Of a DNA stretch of 64,000 nucleotides, positions 36,001-44,572 are shown one piece after another (position 1 is the first letter of the stretch; each line of letters begins with the position of its first letter). The position numbers and the translations under genes were made by a program. Where the stretch lies: positions 1 to 64,000 of the forward strand of contig CALNHX010007443.1 of NCBI GenBank assembly GCA_940337035.1, given 5' to 3'. The notes below the pieces were generated by a model. That model saw only the letters and a list, made by a program, of their open reading frames with translations. It was not told the origin of the DNA and did not search any database. Origin of the DNA: Agriotes lineatus (taxonomy: Eukaryota; Arthropoda; Insecta; Coleoptera; Elateridae).

Positions 36001-37822
36001 TTCAGCTGCGCTACAAAATTAACATGGGAAATTTTAAATTCTAAGATATTCTGCACGTCCAAGGGAATAGGGTTTAAATAGATCATTTTTAAAAATGCTG
36101 TATTTTTTGCCCCTAAAAATCAATTTGAATATTTCTGCGTTTGGATTGAGCCTATGTTTACCCACTTCTTACCTAGTTTAATAATCTTTACCCATATTTT
36201 GTGATGGCGTTACTTGTTTCGTATTTCTTAAGCTAACCTAACTTAACCTAATCGAACTGTACCTAACCTAACCTGACGTAAGCTAATCTAACCTACCAAG
36301 TCATTATGTGCAAACTCATAAACAAAAAATATTGAAAAGTGTTCTATTTAAACCTTGTTCCCCTCGACGAGTAAAATATTTTAGGATTCTTGGTAACTCC
36401 CCCCCCCCCCTTTTCGATTAGTGAGTAGTAGAATTTCCTAGGCGAAATTGTCATATTAAAATTACAACAGGCGAGTATTTAGCCGGTATTTTGAACGTGA
36501 CTTTCTCTGGGAAGATGAAAATATTTGAATCTCACGGAAGCACAATTTATGCAGGGTGATCAGAAGTGTAACTGGGTCATAAAAATTAGGCTTAAAACTA
36601 CGTGCCGGCTGGAGCAAATTCCTTTAGCAGAGTTGTAAAATTTGGATTCTTTGCGAGGTGTCGATCACTTGCGAAATTTTAGCGTGTGAAACCTACAAGT
36701 TTGTAGAATACATAGAGCTATTATGAATTGTAACGTTCATGTACGTGACACAAGTTCAAAATTAAGAGCTGCTCTGATAGGCTTATTAGAAATTTTGAGA
36801 ACGCCTACCGAGTTTTCTTGGTCAAACTGGATTGTCAGTTACCTCGACTTTAGACGAATTCGCGACACTATGAATAATGAATTCTTACACCAATCCTCTC
36901 ACCATTGACTGTTGCTCCTTCTTATTTTCAGTCCGTAGGCTATTTTATTATTATTATTATATTATGTCATACACTTTTAATTCATAACAGCATGATCGGT
37001 GCCATCTGTGCTTGAGAAATACCACCTAAACAACAAGACCACAGCGCTTCGCCGTGACATCAGCACAGGAAGGCCGAATTGGCCAATGACTGAATTTATT
37101 GAGCCTCTTGGAAATAGATAAGGGGCTCGATAAATTCAAGCATTGACCAATTTGGTCTTTCCTGTGCTGACGTCGTGCCAGAGCGCTGCGGCCCTGTTCT
37201 TTAGGAGTCATCGTACGGGTTTTTTTCTTCGAAAGGGTCTTAACACGCCTCCTTGTATTTTATATTAGTCGCTTACATAAACCAAATTGCTGCAGGTTTT
37301 CATTCACCCGTTGTGTTCGTAACTCTCCTGGGCTTCCTGCTGCTCAACACTGTGGTGGCACAGAGTGTGGGCTTCTTCGTGGGTGCAGCGTGCATGGACA
37401 TGCAGGTGAGCATCACCATCAGTGCGCTCTACACTCTGGCCACGCAGTTGTTCGGGGGCTACTTGGCCACCAACATACCCCCGTGGCTGACCTGGATGAG
37501 GTACACATCGATGGTGCACTACGCCTACCAGAACATGCAAATAGTGGAGTTCAGCGAAGGCCTACCAATACAGTATGTATCAAAGTAGTCTTTATTGTAT
37601 GAGCCCGTTATTTTGACTAAATATATTTAATGTTACAGCTGTTCGCAACAGTCAAAGTTCGAGGTCTGCAGCAATTCGAACCACATCTCGGCGTCTGCCA
37701 TCCTGGAGGCGCAGGGTGCCTACCTGCCACTATGGGCCAACACGCTGGTGCTGCTGGCGTTCTTCGTGGTGTTCCGTGCACTCGGTTACGTGGTGCTGCG
37801 GTACTTTAGAACCCCAAAGTGA
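20533..37822 (+). CDS. ABC transporter subfamily G half-transporter (5' end missing)
   Basis: Exons 20533-21079, 27884-28139, 28192-28368, 28421-28771, 28826-28972, 37296-37572 and 37639-37822 join with consistent phases (GT-AG throughout) into 645 residues and a TGA stop. The order is NBD then TMD, the reverse arrangement typical of ABCG proteins. Walker A is GPSGCGKT (residues 54-61), Q-loop Q98-Q99, signature LSGGE (158-162), Walker B ending LLLD (179-182) with catalytic E183, and H-loop H216. A Ser/Asp-rich linker (about 328-365) precedes six membrane segments near 394-411, 423-443, 475-492, 497-517, 525-548 and 618-638. The last extracellular loop has Cys586 and Cys595, as expected for the family. 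Such half-transporters dimerise to export lipids or other small substrates; the substrate is not predictable here. It may belong to the Drosophila CG5853-like group (low confidence). The first visible exon starts in phase 2 with an in-frame stop upstream (20495) and no ATG, so an earlier exon must exist. Confidence 0.95.
21080..21584. other. Start of 6.8-kb ABCG intron
   Basis: Intron sequence; the open frames here run past the donor and are not coding. Confidence 0.7.
21585..21700. repeat. Dispersed repeat, partial copy
   Basis: 'gtaattcaaataacgaaag' and 'cccaagggcttaagcact' also occur near 24810-24860 and 26150-26195. Confidence 0.75.
21701..22559. other. Intron, no feature seen
   Basis: AT-rich intronic DNA; minus-strand open frames are unrecognised. 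Confidence 0.5.
22560..24560 (-). pseudogene. Decayed non-LTR retrotransposon (LINE)
   Basis: On the minus strand, near 24330-24430, a frame reads H-Y-R-G-I-I-L-L-S-I-P-G-K-I-Y, the 'NYRGI.LLS..GK' block of LINE reverse transcriptases, followed by a second RT block ('NHSAGSIP', a damaged 'QCGFR' region). Further along, near 23640-23690, comes an 'RGRPRKT.LDEVKKAAE'-like C-terminal tail. Many stops and shifts break the frame. The stretch 22560-23560 is A-rich on this strand and may be the rest of the element or another relic. It lies antisense within the ABCG intron. Confidence 0.7.
24790..25543. repeat. Dispersed repeat copy, split by a MITE
   Basis: Matches 26119-26420 on both sides of an insertion at 24909-25338 ('taacgaaag' ... 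'gcttaagcactgcaggag', then 'gccatcacgaaat' ... 'cagcgccaaatca'). Confidence 0.8.
24909..25338. mobile_element. hAT-type MITE, 430 bp
   Basis: Flanked by an exact 8-bp duplication 'gcctgcta' (24901-24908, 25339-25346). Ends 'tagagacgtcgctag' and (complement) 'cagtgacgtagccag' match at about 12 of 15 positions. The uninterrupted target is seen in the repeat copy at 26119-26420, which confirms the insertion. No transposase. Confidence 0.85.
25552..26110. mobile_element. hAT-type non-autonomous element, 559 bp
   Basis: Starts 'tagtgatggg' and ends 'cacatcgcta', an imperfect TIR pair of hAT type. Flanked by the exact 8-bp duplication 'attggaat' (25544-25551, 26111-26118). Carries repeated 'cggatcgac'/'tcggattcgat' words near its ends. 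Open frames inside are not transposase. Confidence 0.88.
26119..26420. repeat. Dispersed repeat copy, uninterrupted
   Basis: Direct, diverged copy of 24790-25543 without the MITE. Includes 'ttacttctgcttgctatggc' (the empty target) and 'ctcagcgccaaatca'. Confidence 0.8.
26421..26860. other. Intron, short local duplications
   Basis: AT-rich; 'ttttatcagacaggaaaat' and 'tttattatacaggaaaat' (26676-26725) are a local duplication. No gene. Confidence 0.5.
26862..27035. repeat. ~62-bp minisatellite, ~2.7 copies
   Basis: Units begin 'gtaggtaggg' near 26864, 26926 and 26988 and share 'tggraatctcgttgatccat' and 'tcatgcgcgat'. The long minus-strand open frame across it is a by-product of the repeat. 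Confidence 0.85.
27036..27883. other. End of 6.8-kb intron
   Basis: Nothing but the acceptor 'tttattattgcag' ending at 27883. Confidence 0.7.
27884..28139 (+). CDS. ABCG exon B: EPTSGLDS to H-loop
   Basis: Acceptor 'ttattattgcag', donor 'gtaagt' at 28140. Begins in phase 0 with the catalytic Glu and D-loop EPTSGLDS; the H-loop THL-type histidine is H216 in 'TLHQPSS'. Ends in phase 1 after 'HYNPADFI'. Confidence 0.97.
28192..28368 (+). CDS. ABCG exon C: NBD-TMD linker start
   Basis: A 52-bp intron precedes it. Encodes residues 268-326, a charged linker ('LEQVKGPAETRQKIV' ... 'PYPNLD'). Donor 'gtaagt' at 28369, phase 1. Confidence 0.93.
28421..28771 (+). CDS. ABCG exon D: linker, TM1 and TM2
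   Basis: Acceptor 'ttccttgcag' ends at 28420. Encodes residues 327-443 plus one base: the Ser/Asp-rich linker, 'FWTQFKVLSQRNF', TM1 ('VQTIGLGLLAGLLWF') and TM2 ('YWMLFAHFGALSS'). The exon is ended here at donor 'gtaggt' (28772) because this restores the family motif FPPERE across the junction. Confidence 0.88.
28772..28825 (+). other. 54-bp 3n intron without in-frame stop
   Basis: Donor 'gtaggt', acceptor 'acttttag'. Removal joins S-S-F-P-P-E-R-E-V, the usual ABCG sequence. If retained, it would add 18 residues without breaking the frame. Confidence 0.8.
28826..28972 (+). CDS. ABCG exon E: PPEREVINKER and TM3
   Basis: Encodes residues 444-492 plus one base: the intracellular coupling segment 'PPEREVINKERQSGAYRLSA' and TM3. 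Donor 'gtgagc' at 28973, phase 1. Confidence 0.95.
28973..29376. other. Start of 8.3-kb intron
   Basis: AT-rich; 'cagggtgtcctagaaatggc' near 29229 looks like one transposon end, but no partner end was found. Confidence 0.4.
29377..30217. mobile_element. TIR element with ~110-bp inverted termini, 841 bp
   Basis: Left 29377-29488 and right about 30105-30217 are diverged inverted repeats beginning 'cagaataaacacc'. Shared blocks include 'tcgcggcggcgcc', 'tggccatatt' and 'gatcacga'. Possible 3-bp duplication 'tga'. Contains a nested palindrome at 29489-29630. No transposase seen. Confidence 0.75.
29489..29630. mobile_element. Palindromic MITE, copy 1
   Basis: Near-perfect hairpin: 'aataatatgttggtgccact' ... 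'ggttatcaggttaggttttg' then the complement of the same words. Its relative is the core of 30967-31224. Confidence 0.85.
30584..31375. mobile_element. PIF/Harbinger-like non-autonomous element, 792 bp
   Basis: Perfect 16-bp TIRs 'agcgtcaaacagaata' and complement, flanked by 'taa' on both sides (30581-30583, 31376-31378). A 3-bp TWA target duplication is typical of PIF/Harbinger. Internal CpG-rich words near both ends. It surrounds the palindrome at 30967-31224. Confidence 0.8.
30967..31224. mobile_element. Long palindrome (MITE copy 2), 258 bp
   Basis: The outer ~71 bp of each arm are identical in complement ('tatcgagagatcc' ... 'aataatatgttggtga'). The inner arms carry the same core as 29489-29630 with a few mismatches and a very short loop. 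Confidence 0.9.
31379..33192. other. Intron rich in ACGTAA words
   Basis: No gene. Words such as 'attacgtaat' and 'tttacgtaaa' recur at 31578-31680 and again at 33420-33830. A CpG-rich patch at 32575-32770 is unexplained. Confidence 0.4.
33193..33372. mobile_element. MITE with TA duplication, 180 bp
   Basis: TIR 'ctccatttacttgacatctg' and its complement at the right end, flanked by 'ta' on both sides. The TA duplication suggests a Tc1/mariner relation. No coding. Confidence 0.8.
33373..37023. other. Intron with transposon debris
   Basis: 33420-33830 has many 'acgtaa'/'gttaagtca' words. 34450-34650 repeats 'atgcctattttg' and 'tgcctacagtg'. 35022-35040 is a perfect hairpin 'gtcccgcattatgcgggac'. 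36230-36295 is degenerate TAACC repeats and 36400-36411 a C-run. No exon recognised. Confidence 0.4.
37024..37204. mobile_element. Inverted-repeat MITE next to an exon
   Basis: Arms of about 70 bp: 'cacagcgcttcgccgtgaca', 'cagcacaggaaggcc' on the left and complements on the right, with a ~17-bp loop near 37108-37125. Target duplication not clear. Ends about 90 bp before exon F. Confidence 0.8.
37296..37572 (+). CDS. ABCG exon F: TM4, TM5
   Basis: Acceptor 'aaattgctgcag' ends at 37295. Encodes residues 494-584: TM4, 'GFFVGAACMDMQVSITIS', TM5, 'LFGGYLATNIPPWLTWMRY' and the start of the last extracellular loop. GC-rich. Donor 'gtatgt' at 37573, phase 2. Confidence 0.96.
37639..37822 (+). CDS. 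ABCG terminal exon G: Cys loop, TM6, stop
   Basis: Acceptor 'aatgttacag' ends at 37638. Encodes His585 to Lys645 with Cys586 and Cys595, then TM6 and the short tail 'RYFRTPK' before TGA. GC-rich. Confidence 0.95.
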
Positions 37823-39270
37823 CATTTCCCTCCCCCCCGACTGTTAAGTAATAATTGTGATAAGTCACCATAAATCGCCGTAGTGACGCCGGCGATGCGG
37901 ACTAGTGGTTCAGACTGTGTACTCCTAATATTACTTATGCTTGTGACTATTGTGACTGGTTCTACATATTACCGCTGCAGTGGTAGGTTAATTTGAAACT
38001 GGCTGTGTTCTAGCGTTATAGACATCACGATTTATATAATTTTGTATTCGCTAAGTCCTTATGTTCTCTTACTGTACCGTATTGCATATAATTCATTCCG
38101 ACTTGTTTTTAGTGTGAAGAATTTTTCGATTGTTACCACTATTTTAGTGTAAAGTTTATAAATTAGAGTCTATGTCGTTACGCCGCAATAAGGGAATTCT
38201 TCATAATAACGACAGGTTACTCCTCTTCAGAGTTTAAAGTCTAAGGTGCGTAGTTAAGTACAGTGCCTATGTTAACAGATGTGCCAAGACAGACAACCAG
38301 CTACGGCGACTGCCAGATCCAGGCCGTTACGGAAGCCGTATGCTCTGCGTACCCTCCCCGTACGGCTGCGTGAACTGTATCATAGTATTGTTAGGATGGA
38401 TTTTGTTTGACGAGGTATTACGGCCGCGCTATCATTAGGATGTATTGTTGTATGATTACCATGCAGTGTTCACACCATAACTTAGTCCAAGTTTGAGTCC
38501 ACACAGACTTTGTTGAGTTGTAGTACGATGTGTACCTATTTATTATTTTATGTATTTGTTGCTGTGTCGGACACTGTACCATAACCATATACATAGATAT
38601 TGCCTTCTCAGCGAATACTTGCCCTTTTGCATTTACTCTCGCCTTCATCTTCTGTTTCGACGTGTTTATGCCTTGTTTGTTGTTGTTGTATGCAAGGCGG
38701 CGACCATAGGAAGCTACCCCTTACTGTTAGCTCTAATCTTGCAGTTAATGAACTTTTACTGATACGATACAATTTTTATTATTACTTTTACTCATTATGT
38801 ATCGGCACAGAATCGTTGTGTTATTGATAAATTAACAAGAAACCTCCCGTGTATATTATAGTTGATATCAAATATTGAGGTTAGATATGCGTTGAAAAAG
38901 TGTACAAAAATTAACTGTTACTTAATCTAAATCCCATTTGTTCCAAAATTTATTGATTACAAGAATGACCGCCTCTTTATCATTTTTAATTTTGCAGTTA
39001 CAAAATGTGTTCGAAATAAATAAATTCCAGATTGTTCTATTTAAAATAATTGAAGTTTAGCTCATATGGATTTTTCTTCGATTTCAAAATTTGAATAGTG
39101 AAGGAGGGTTTATCATTCCCCCTGTACAGTATGACTCTGTTATAACACACTTGCAGGGATCATAAAGTATTTATGGCAGGCATAAACGAATGCAGTGAAG
39201 ATGAAAAATTTAAAATATTAATAAAAATCCTTGTAAATAAATTGCGGGTGCTTGAAACCGTTGAATAAAA
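37823..39270 (+). other. Probable ABCG 3' UTR and candidate poly(A) signals
   Basis: No coding after the stop. AATAAA occurs at 39015-39020 and again near 39236 and 39264, so the transcript plausibly ends near 39.0-39.3 kb. The end is not resolved by sequence alone. Confidence 0.35.
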
Positions 39271-40493
39271 GTGAATATTGATCGATTTATATTGTATTTT
39301 GACCTATCCCTGTTTATATAATGTGATCCCTTTGAGCTCTCCTTTTCTTATCTTTGTATGTGTTCTAAACAATATCTACGTATTTTTAGAAGAATTCTAC
39401 TGTGCTACTTACACGTTTAAATCATAAAATTTTGAATTTTAAATAAACATATTGAAGGCTATCAGGAAGCTACATCCTTTAAGGACATTATGGAAGGCTG
39501 ATTGCATTGTCATGCATGGGTTTTTCTTTTCCAATTGTGAACATCTTTCTTTTCCAGCTCTTCTACTGTTTATGCCAATTTTCTAGATCGTTTAATACTG
39601 TTTGTGGGATTGTTATCAGCTAACCTGTGTATATGGCCCAACCACCCTTCTGGTTTGTAAATATCTTGTTACTATATAACTTTAAAAAAAGTAAAATTTT
39701 TCGTTCTATGAACGTACCTTAAGAGTTACTCAGGGTCTTATTGTGTTTGAAGCAGAGTTTTATCCAACTTATGAAAGAAATTCCCATTGTAAACTATTAC
39801 GTGTATGATATATTATACTAGCCTGTACCTTTTTAACAAACATACTGTATATCTGTGTGCGTGTAATAAGAGTTAAACGTTATATAATTTATAAATACAA
39901 TTCTTCAAGATTATTGCCGAGAGTGGTAGCAGCATGATCGCCCCCTTGCCGATTGTTTCAGAATTTGTCGTCATGTACAGCTGGCAGGTATTCGTGTGTA
40001 CTCCGAGCTGATTACTAAGTGAAATCCATAATATGGCTGTTTACAGCTCAAGCGTTTTAAGTATTTTATTACATTGCTATTTTATGAAATACTGTGTTTT
40101 AGTGTTAAGGATTACCAGACCAAAACCTTACTGCCATTTTGTTCAGGAACGAACTGCAGCACTCCCGGCCGGGTCTGCCGCGCAGAGGCGGCTCGGAGTG
40201 CCGCTTTCTAGTAATGAAATGCATATATCAGACGTTATCATATCATACGTCGCTAATCTAAATCTCGTAAACCACTTCCATGTATGTAAATGTACAAAGA
40301 CCTCTGCATATTTACTATGTTATAGCTAGTCCTAGCCTTTCTCATAACTAGGATTTATTTATATTATTAATATTATTACTACAAATAAAGACTTTATTAA
40401 TGTCGACGCTTTTATTTTTTCATGCATTTTCAGCTGTAAGCACATAAGTGGTTGTTGAAAATTGACGTTTCAATGTGGAGAAGAGTGCCTAGG
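39271..40493. other. No recognised gene
   Basis: AT-rich. The open frame 40033-40329 matches no known family. Another AATAAA is near 40384. Confidence 0.45.
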
Positions 40494-41239
40494 CAGTGGC
40501 GACCCTAGGGGGGGGCAGGGGGGGCCCAGGCCAGCCCTAAAAATGTATTGGCCACCCCTAAATTACAGAAGTAACTGTAAATTTATTACAAAAATAGGAG
40601 GAAGCCGATACCAGGCATATTAAACATCCATTAACAGCCAGAGATCCGGAAATTGCAGTAATCTAAGTTGAGGTTATGTTTTTCCCAAAACCGACGCTAT
40701 AAAAACAAATGAAATAGCGTTCCCGCAAGATCTGAAACAGAAGACAATTAATGCCAGGAAAACAGTCTAATTCAAATAATTACCGATAACACGTTGACCG
40801 ATTTCAAAATATTTATCATTCAATTAAACGCAATCTTGTAAACGGCATCCATCTTGGTTAACAATTGAACTAATTTCAGAGTTTTCGATTGTGCGCGTTA
40901 AGCTAAAGCGGAGAACAGATCCGTAGTTAACGAATTTCAATAAATTATGCATTCAGGGGGAACCTAACCGAGACGAGCCTTGCTTTACCCAAATTTGAGC
41001 TAGCGTTTTTTATTTGATTAGTTGCAGATAAATAAGGTATTATAAAGAGCATACAACTATTTATTTTAGCTATCAATTTACAAATCACTTTTAATCAACC
41101 TGAGATTTGATAAAACGAATACAAAAATATTAGGGTGGTACCCTTATTAAATTATTAGCATATTATAACACCTAATTAGGACGTACCATCCCAATATATG
41201 ATCTGTTTTAAATAAATTCTTGAAATTGTATCCAAGCTG

Positions 41240-41640
41240 TCCACTTATTTACAATGTAAAGAGCTGGATTACTGTAAGGCAAATATTATGGTTGAAGAAA
41301 CTATAAATCACTTACGTGAAATGAGAGAAATTTATAGTTTTTGGGAAGATATCTGGAAAAAACTGAAAAACTAAGTAAAGTATCTGGTATCACAAGTAAT
41401 GACAATTTAGTGGTAAAAAGGAAGAAATCCCTGCCTGCGATATATAAAGATTTTTTTACCGAATTGCAAGCGGAAGACAACTGGCAGGAGGTGGAACATG
41501 AGCTCAAAGTGAAGAAGAAGTGCAAGAAGAGTGTGCCAAATCTGTACTAAATGAATTCATTATTGATGATGAAGTTGATGTCCAGCTTGAATCATGCCCC
41601 ATTTGCACAGAAGCAATTATTAATAGGAAGAGGATTGAAA
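41240..41640 (+). pseudogene. Unrecognised coding relic
   Basis: Lys/Glu-rich frames broken by shifts: 'REMREIYSFWEDIW', then 'RKKSLPAIYKDFFTE', then a C-P-I-C-x-E motif. It may be a C-terminal piece of a hAT transposase, but I cannot assign it firmly. Confidence 0.3.
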
Positions 41641-42619
41641 GGAAAGAGTAATGGAAAATAATATTTGGATATGTAAAGGAGATGACCGAGTATCTTTGAG
41701 TAACCAGTTCAATATAGCTATGACATTGCATATCACTGGGTTCGGTCTGGTAACAAGAAAATGTTCCTAAGGAAGGCAGAAAATCGAAAATCCTCAATAG
41801 GGAACAAATTGATATGATTATCAGATAGGTGGAGGAAGACTAGTCTTTTCCAAATACTAGTAAACTAAACATAATGCCGCATTTAATTCAAGTAGTTTCT
41901 GAGTCGATCGTAAGTTACTTAGAGAAGAGGATATTTATGATCGAACAGGTCGCCAATGAACCCATTATTATGAATTTTGTCAAAAATAAGACGGATAAGC
42001 CGAGTATGTCTGGACCCTGAATTGTCATATAGAGCAAGGGAAACCAATACTTAATATGAATACAATTGATTAATCTGAAAAGCAATTGATACGGGTAGTA
42101 TTTAACCGATCACCAAAGCAATACCAGAAGTTATATTTGAGCATCAAAATTCATGGAATTTATAAATAAAAAAGTTAGCACCAGAAATAATATTTGTGCA
42201 CCAAACATGAAAATAAGATTTAAAAAATATTTGTCCACGAATTAAAATCATGTGAACTACACGTAAATAATAAACGTAACACAGATCTGCGGAGAGGGGA
42301 GCAGAAATTACTGAAGACCTGAGCGTTCAGGTGGTCCGGACCTGCGGCCTTAAAAATTATTTGTCACTAATATTATTTAAAATAATACTACAATTGATCA
42401 TTTTTTATTAAAAGAACTTGAAAACGAAACCCAAATTCGGAAAAACTTATTAAAAATGTTTCTTCATATTACTTTATCAATTGCTGAATGAGAATTGCAT
42501 TTTAAGAGTTTCATTTAACTACTCCAACTTAATTGGAGTGACAATGGATTGCTTTTGGGTGAGTTTGAATAAGTAATTCTGATAAGCACTAAAAAATCAT
42601 TTATTAATAGACAGCAAGT

Positions 42620-43200
42620 TCATTATTTTTTTGTCAGATACACAAAATGAATTTATATCGTGTTGTTTTAGAACATGCTGTATATATAATTTTAATGGAA
42701 CGAGAATTACCAAAATCTTTTCAATTATTAATGGTTTAGGCCAAGACTACAATATTGGATCCAACATGAGTGGTGTATTAAGTAGAGTGGATACAGCAAT
42801 ATGTTGTCTAGAAGTAATTACATTTTTTGGAGTTGTGCAGCAACTACTTAACGTGTTCAACAACAGTCCACAACGTTGGGAAATATTAAAGGAAAATACA
42901 GATGAGTGTTATACATTGCGAAATAGAAAGTGTTGAAGGCACTTGATCACTGAAGAACGCAAATTAGTTGCAAAAAATTATGACATACATTTACAATTTG
43001 TATCTGGTAGAGCAAAAACGTGCAAAAAGCGCGCCCGATTTCCAGATGACCGAGAAGACTGAAAGAAGTATTTCGCCGTAAGGTTTTCAATATTATACAG
43101 CAAATTAATTCAAAGTGCTTAGACACCCATGGACAAACCACATGAAATTATTCGAAATCAACTGAATATATTGCAATCCCACTATAAAGCAGCTAGGAAA
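42620..43200 (+). pseudogene. hAT transposase central fragment (ZMYM/TTF-type)
   Basis: Reads 'GLGQDYNIGSNMSGVLSRVD', then 'LLNVFNNSPQRWEILKENTD'. This matches the 'GQ.YDGASNMSG' block and the following 'FF..S.KRW..L' block of ZMYM-type hAT transposases. Past a stop at 42936, the frame continues with 'YDIHLQFVSGRAKTCKKRAR'. Stops and shifts make it non-functional. Confidence 0.6.
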
Positions 43201-43257
43201 TAATTGATAAAACCTTGCCTTTCAAAGCTATATACTATCAAAGAGTGTATAATTTAT

Positions 43258-43400
43258 GTACTCTTCCCTCAGGCCACTGAAAAGTTCTTCCAAGTCGGCT
43301 CTGTTCCGTGGGGAGAGATGTAACTCTTGCTCGGACACCTCGGAGCTGGCTGCAGCGGCATGGAGAGGGGTTCCGGCATCAAATAGCCACCTGGGTGCAA
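43258..43400 (-). other. Unassigned coding-like frame
   Basis: A minus-strand frame of balanced composition ('SPRNRADLEELFSGLREEY' near the end) in CpG-richer DNA. It is interrupted on its 5' side by the mariner at 43451. Family not recognised; it may be an older element or a processed gene fragment. Confidence 0.25.
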
Positions 43401-43450
43401 AAAGGCTGATCTTCTGGAGTAGATGGGGGCATAAAATCCAGTCCAAACTA

Positions 43451-44177
43451 AAGGGTGTTTTTTTAGAGGGATACAACTTTAAATTGAAATAAAACACAGA
43501 AAGATGTTTTTAATATCCATGAAATTGGCTTTATTTGAAAGATAACTTTATGGCATTTATGTTTGAATATGATCTCGGACACGTGACGGCCGCGGCTGGC
43601 GTGTTCATGACGTAATCTGTAGGTCCAATTTTCACACACTCTTCGCAGTAAATCAGGCTGTATTTTGGCAATAACGCGTCGAATGTTGGCTTCCAAGTGC
43701 TCAATTGTTTCCGGTTTATCGACGTAGACATGTGACTTTACATATCCTCAAAGAAAATAATCTAATGGCGTCAAATCGCACGAAAGAGGTGGCCAGTTAA
43801 AAATCCATTTCGTGGATCTGTTAACTGGCCACCTCGTTTGTGCGATTTGACGCCATTAGATTATTTTCTTGGAGGATATGTAAAGTCTCATGTCTATGCC
43901 GATAAACCGGAAACAATTGAGCACTTGAAAGCCAAAATTCGACGCGTTATTGCTGAAATGAAATACAGCCTGATTTACTGCGAAAAGAGTGTGTGAAAAT
44001 TGGACCTTCAGATTACGTCATGTATACGCCAATCGCGGCGGTCACATGCCCGAAATCATATTCAAACATAAATGCAATAAAATTATCTTTCAAATAAAGC
44101 CAATTTCATGGATATTAAAAACATCTTTCTGTGTTTTATTTCAATTTAAAGTTGTATCCCTCTAAAAAAACACCCTT
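43451..44177. mobile_element. Palindromic mariner: two inverted 3' halves
   Basis: Starts 'aagggtgtttttttagaggg' and ends with its complement; TA on both sides (43449-43450, 44178-44179). Each ~355-bp arm encodes, inward to outward, the C-terminal part of a mariner-type transposase ('NRKQLSTWKP', 'IIFKHKCHKVIFQIKPISWI'). The arms are joined at a ~20-bp loop near 43800-43820. The catalytic N-terminal part is missing, so it is non-autonomous. Confidence 0.9.
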
Positions 44178-44468
44178 TACATGGTGGGGACAGAGAAGGG
44201 TTCAGATCTTCCGGGCACGGGCAACGGGCAATGATTCTGTGGTGGCTAGGGCTGACGTGGCAGACAGGTCTGCCAGTCGTTGACTCCCAATGGACCTAGA
44301 ATTTAAACGGTATGATAGCCGTGAATAAAGTCTGGTTATTCGTCTGTAGAAGCTTTGAGAACGAGGATAGTTGGGCAGATTTGGCCTTGTTGCTCTTTGT
44401 GCACCCATATTCACTAACGTTTCGCATCGTCATCAGAGTGAAAGTCGCACTAGGTACTATAACGGCTT

Positions 44469-44572
44469 ACACATGTCTGGATGTGATGAAGTAAAAATCT
44501 AAAGTATTTATTAATATTATGTAACCAAAATTGCCGCCAACGCTACATGTAGCAGAACTGCTACATTACTCC
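44469..44572. repeat. ~104-bp direct repeat, copy 1
   Basis: 'acacatgtctggatgtgatg' to 'agcagaactgctacattact'; recurs at 48483-48587. Contains the palindrome 'tgtagcagaactgctaca'. Possibly an LTR or element end. Confidence 0.8.

Larger units (their letters stand above)
40494..43220 (+). mobile_element. Decayed hAT transposon (left end and coding relics)
   Basis: A hAT-like left end 'cagtggcgaccctagggg' with the usual G-run starts at 40494. Transposase-like relics follow at 41240-41640 and 42620-43200. No matching right TIR or target duplication was found, so the limits are approximate. Confidence 0.5.

Noticed and set aside
36230..36295. TAACC/CCTAA-rich stretch resembling the insect telomere repeat TTAGG
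   Set aside because: Degenerate, short and not in regular 5-base register; such interspersed TAACC runs are ordinary simple repeats.
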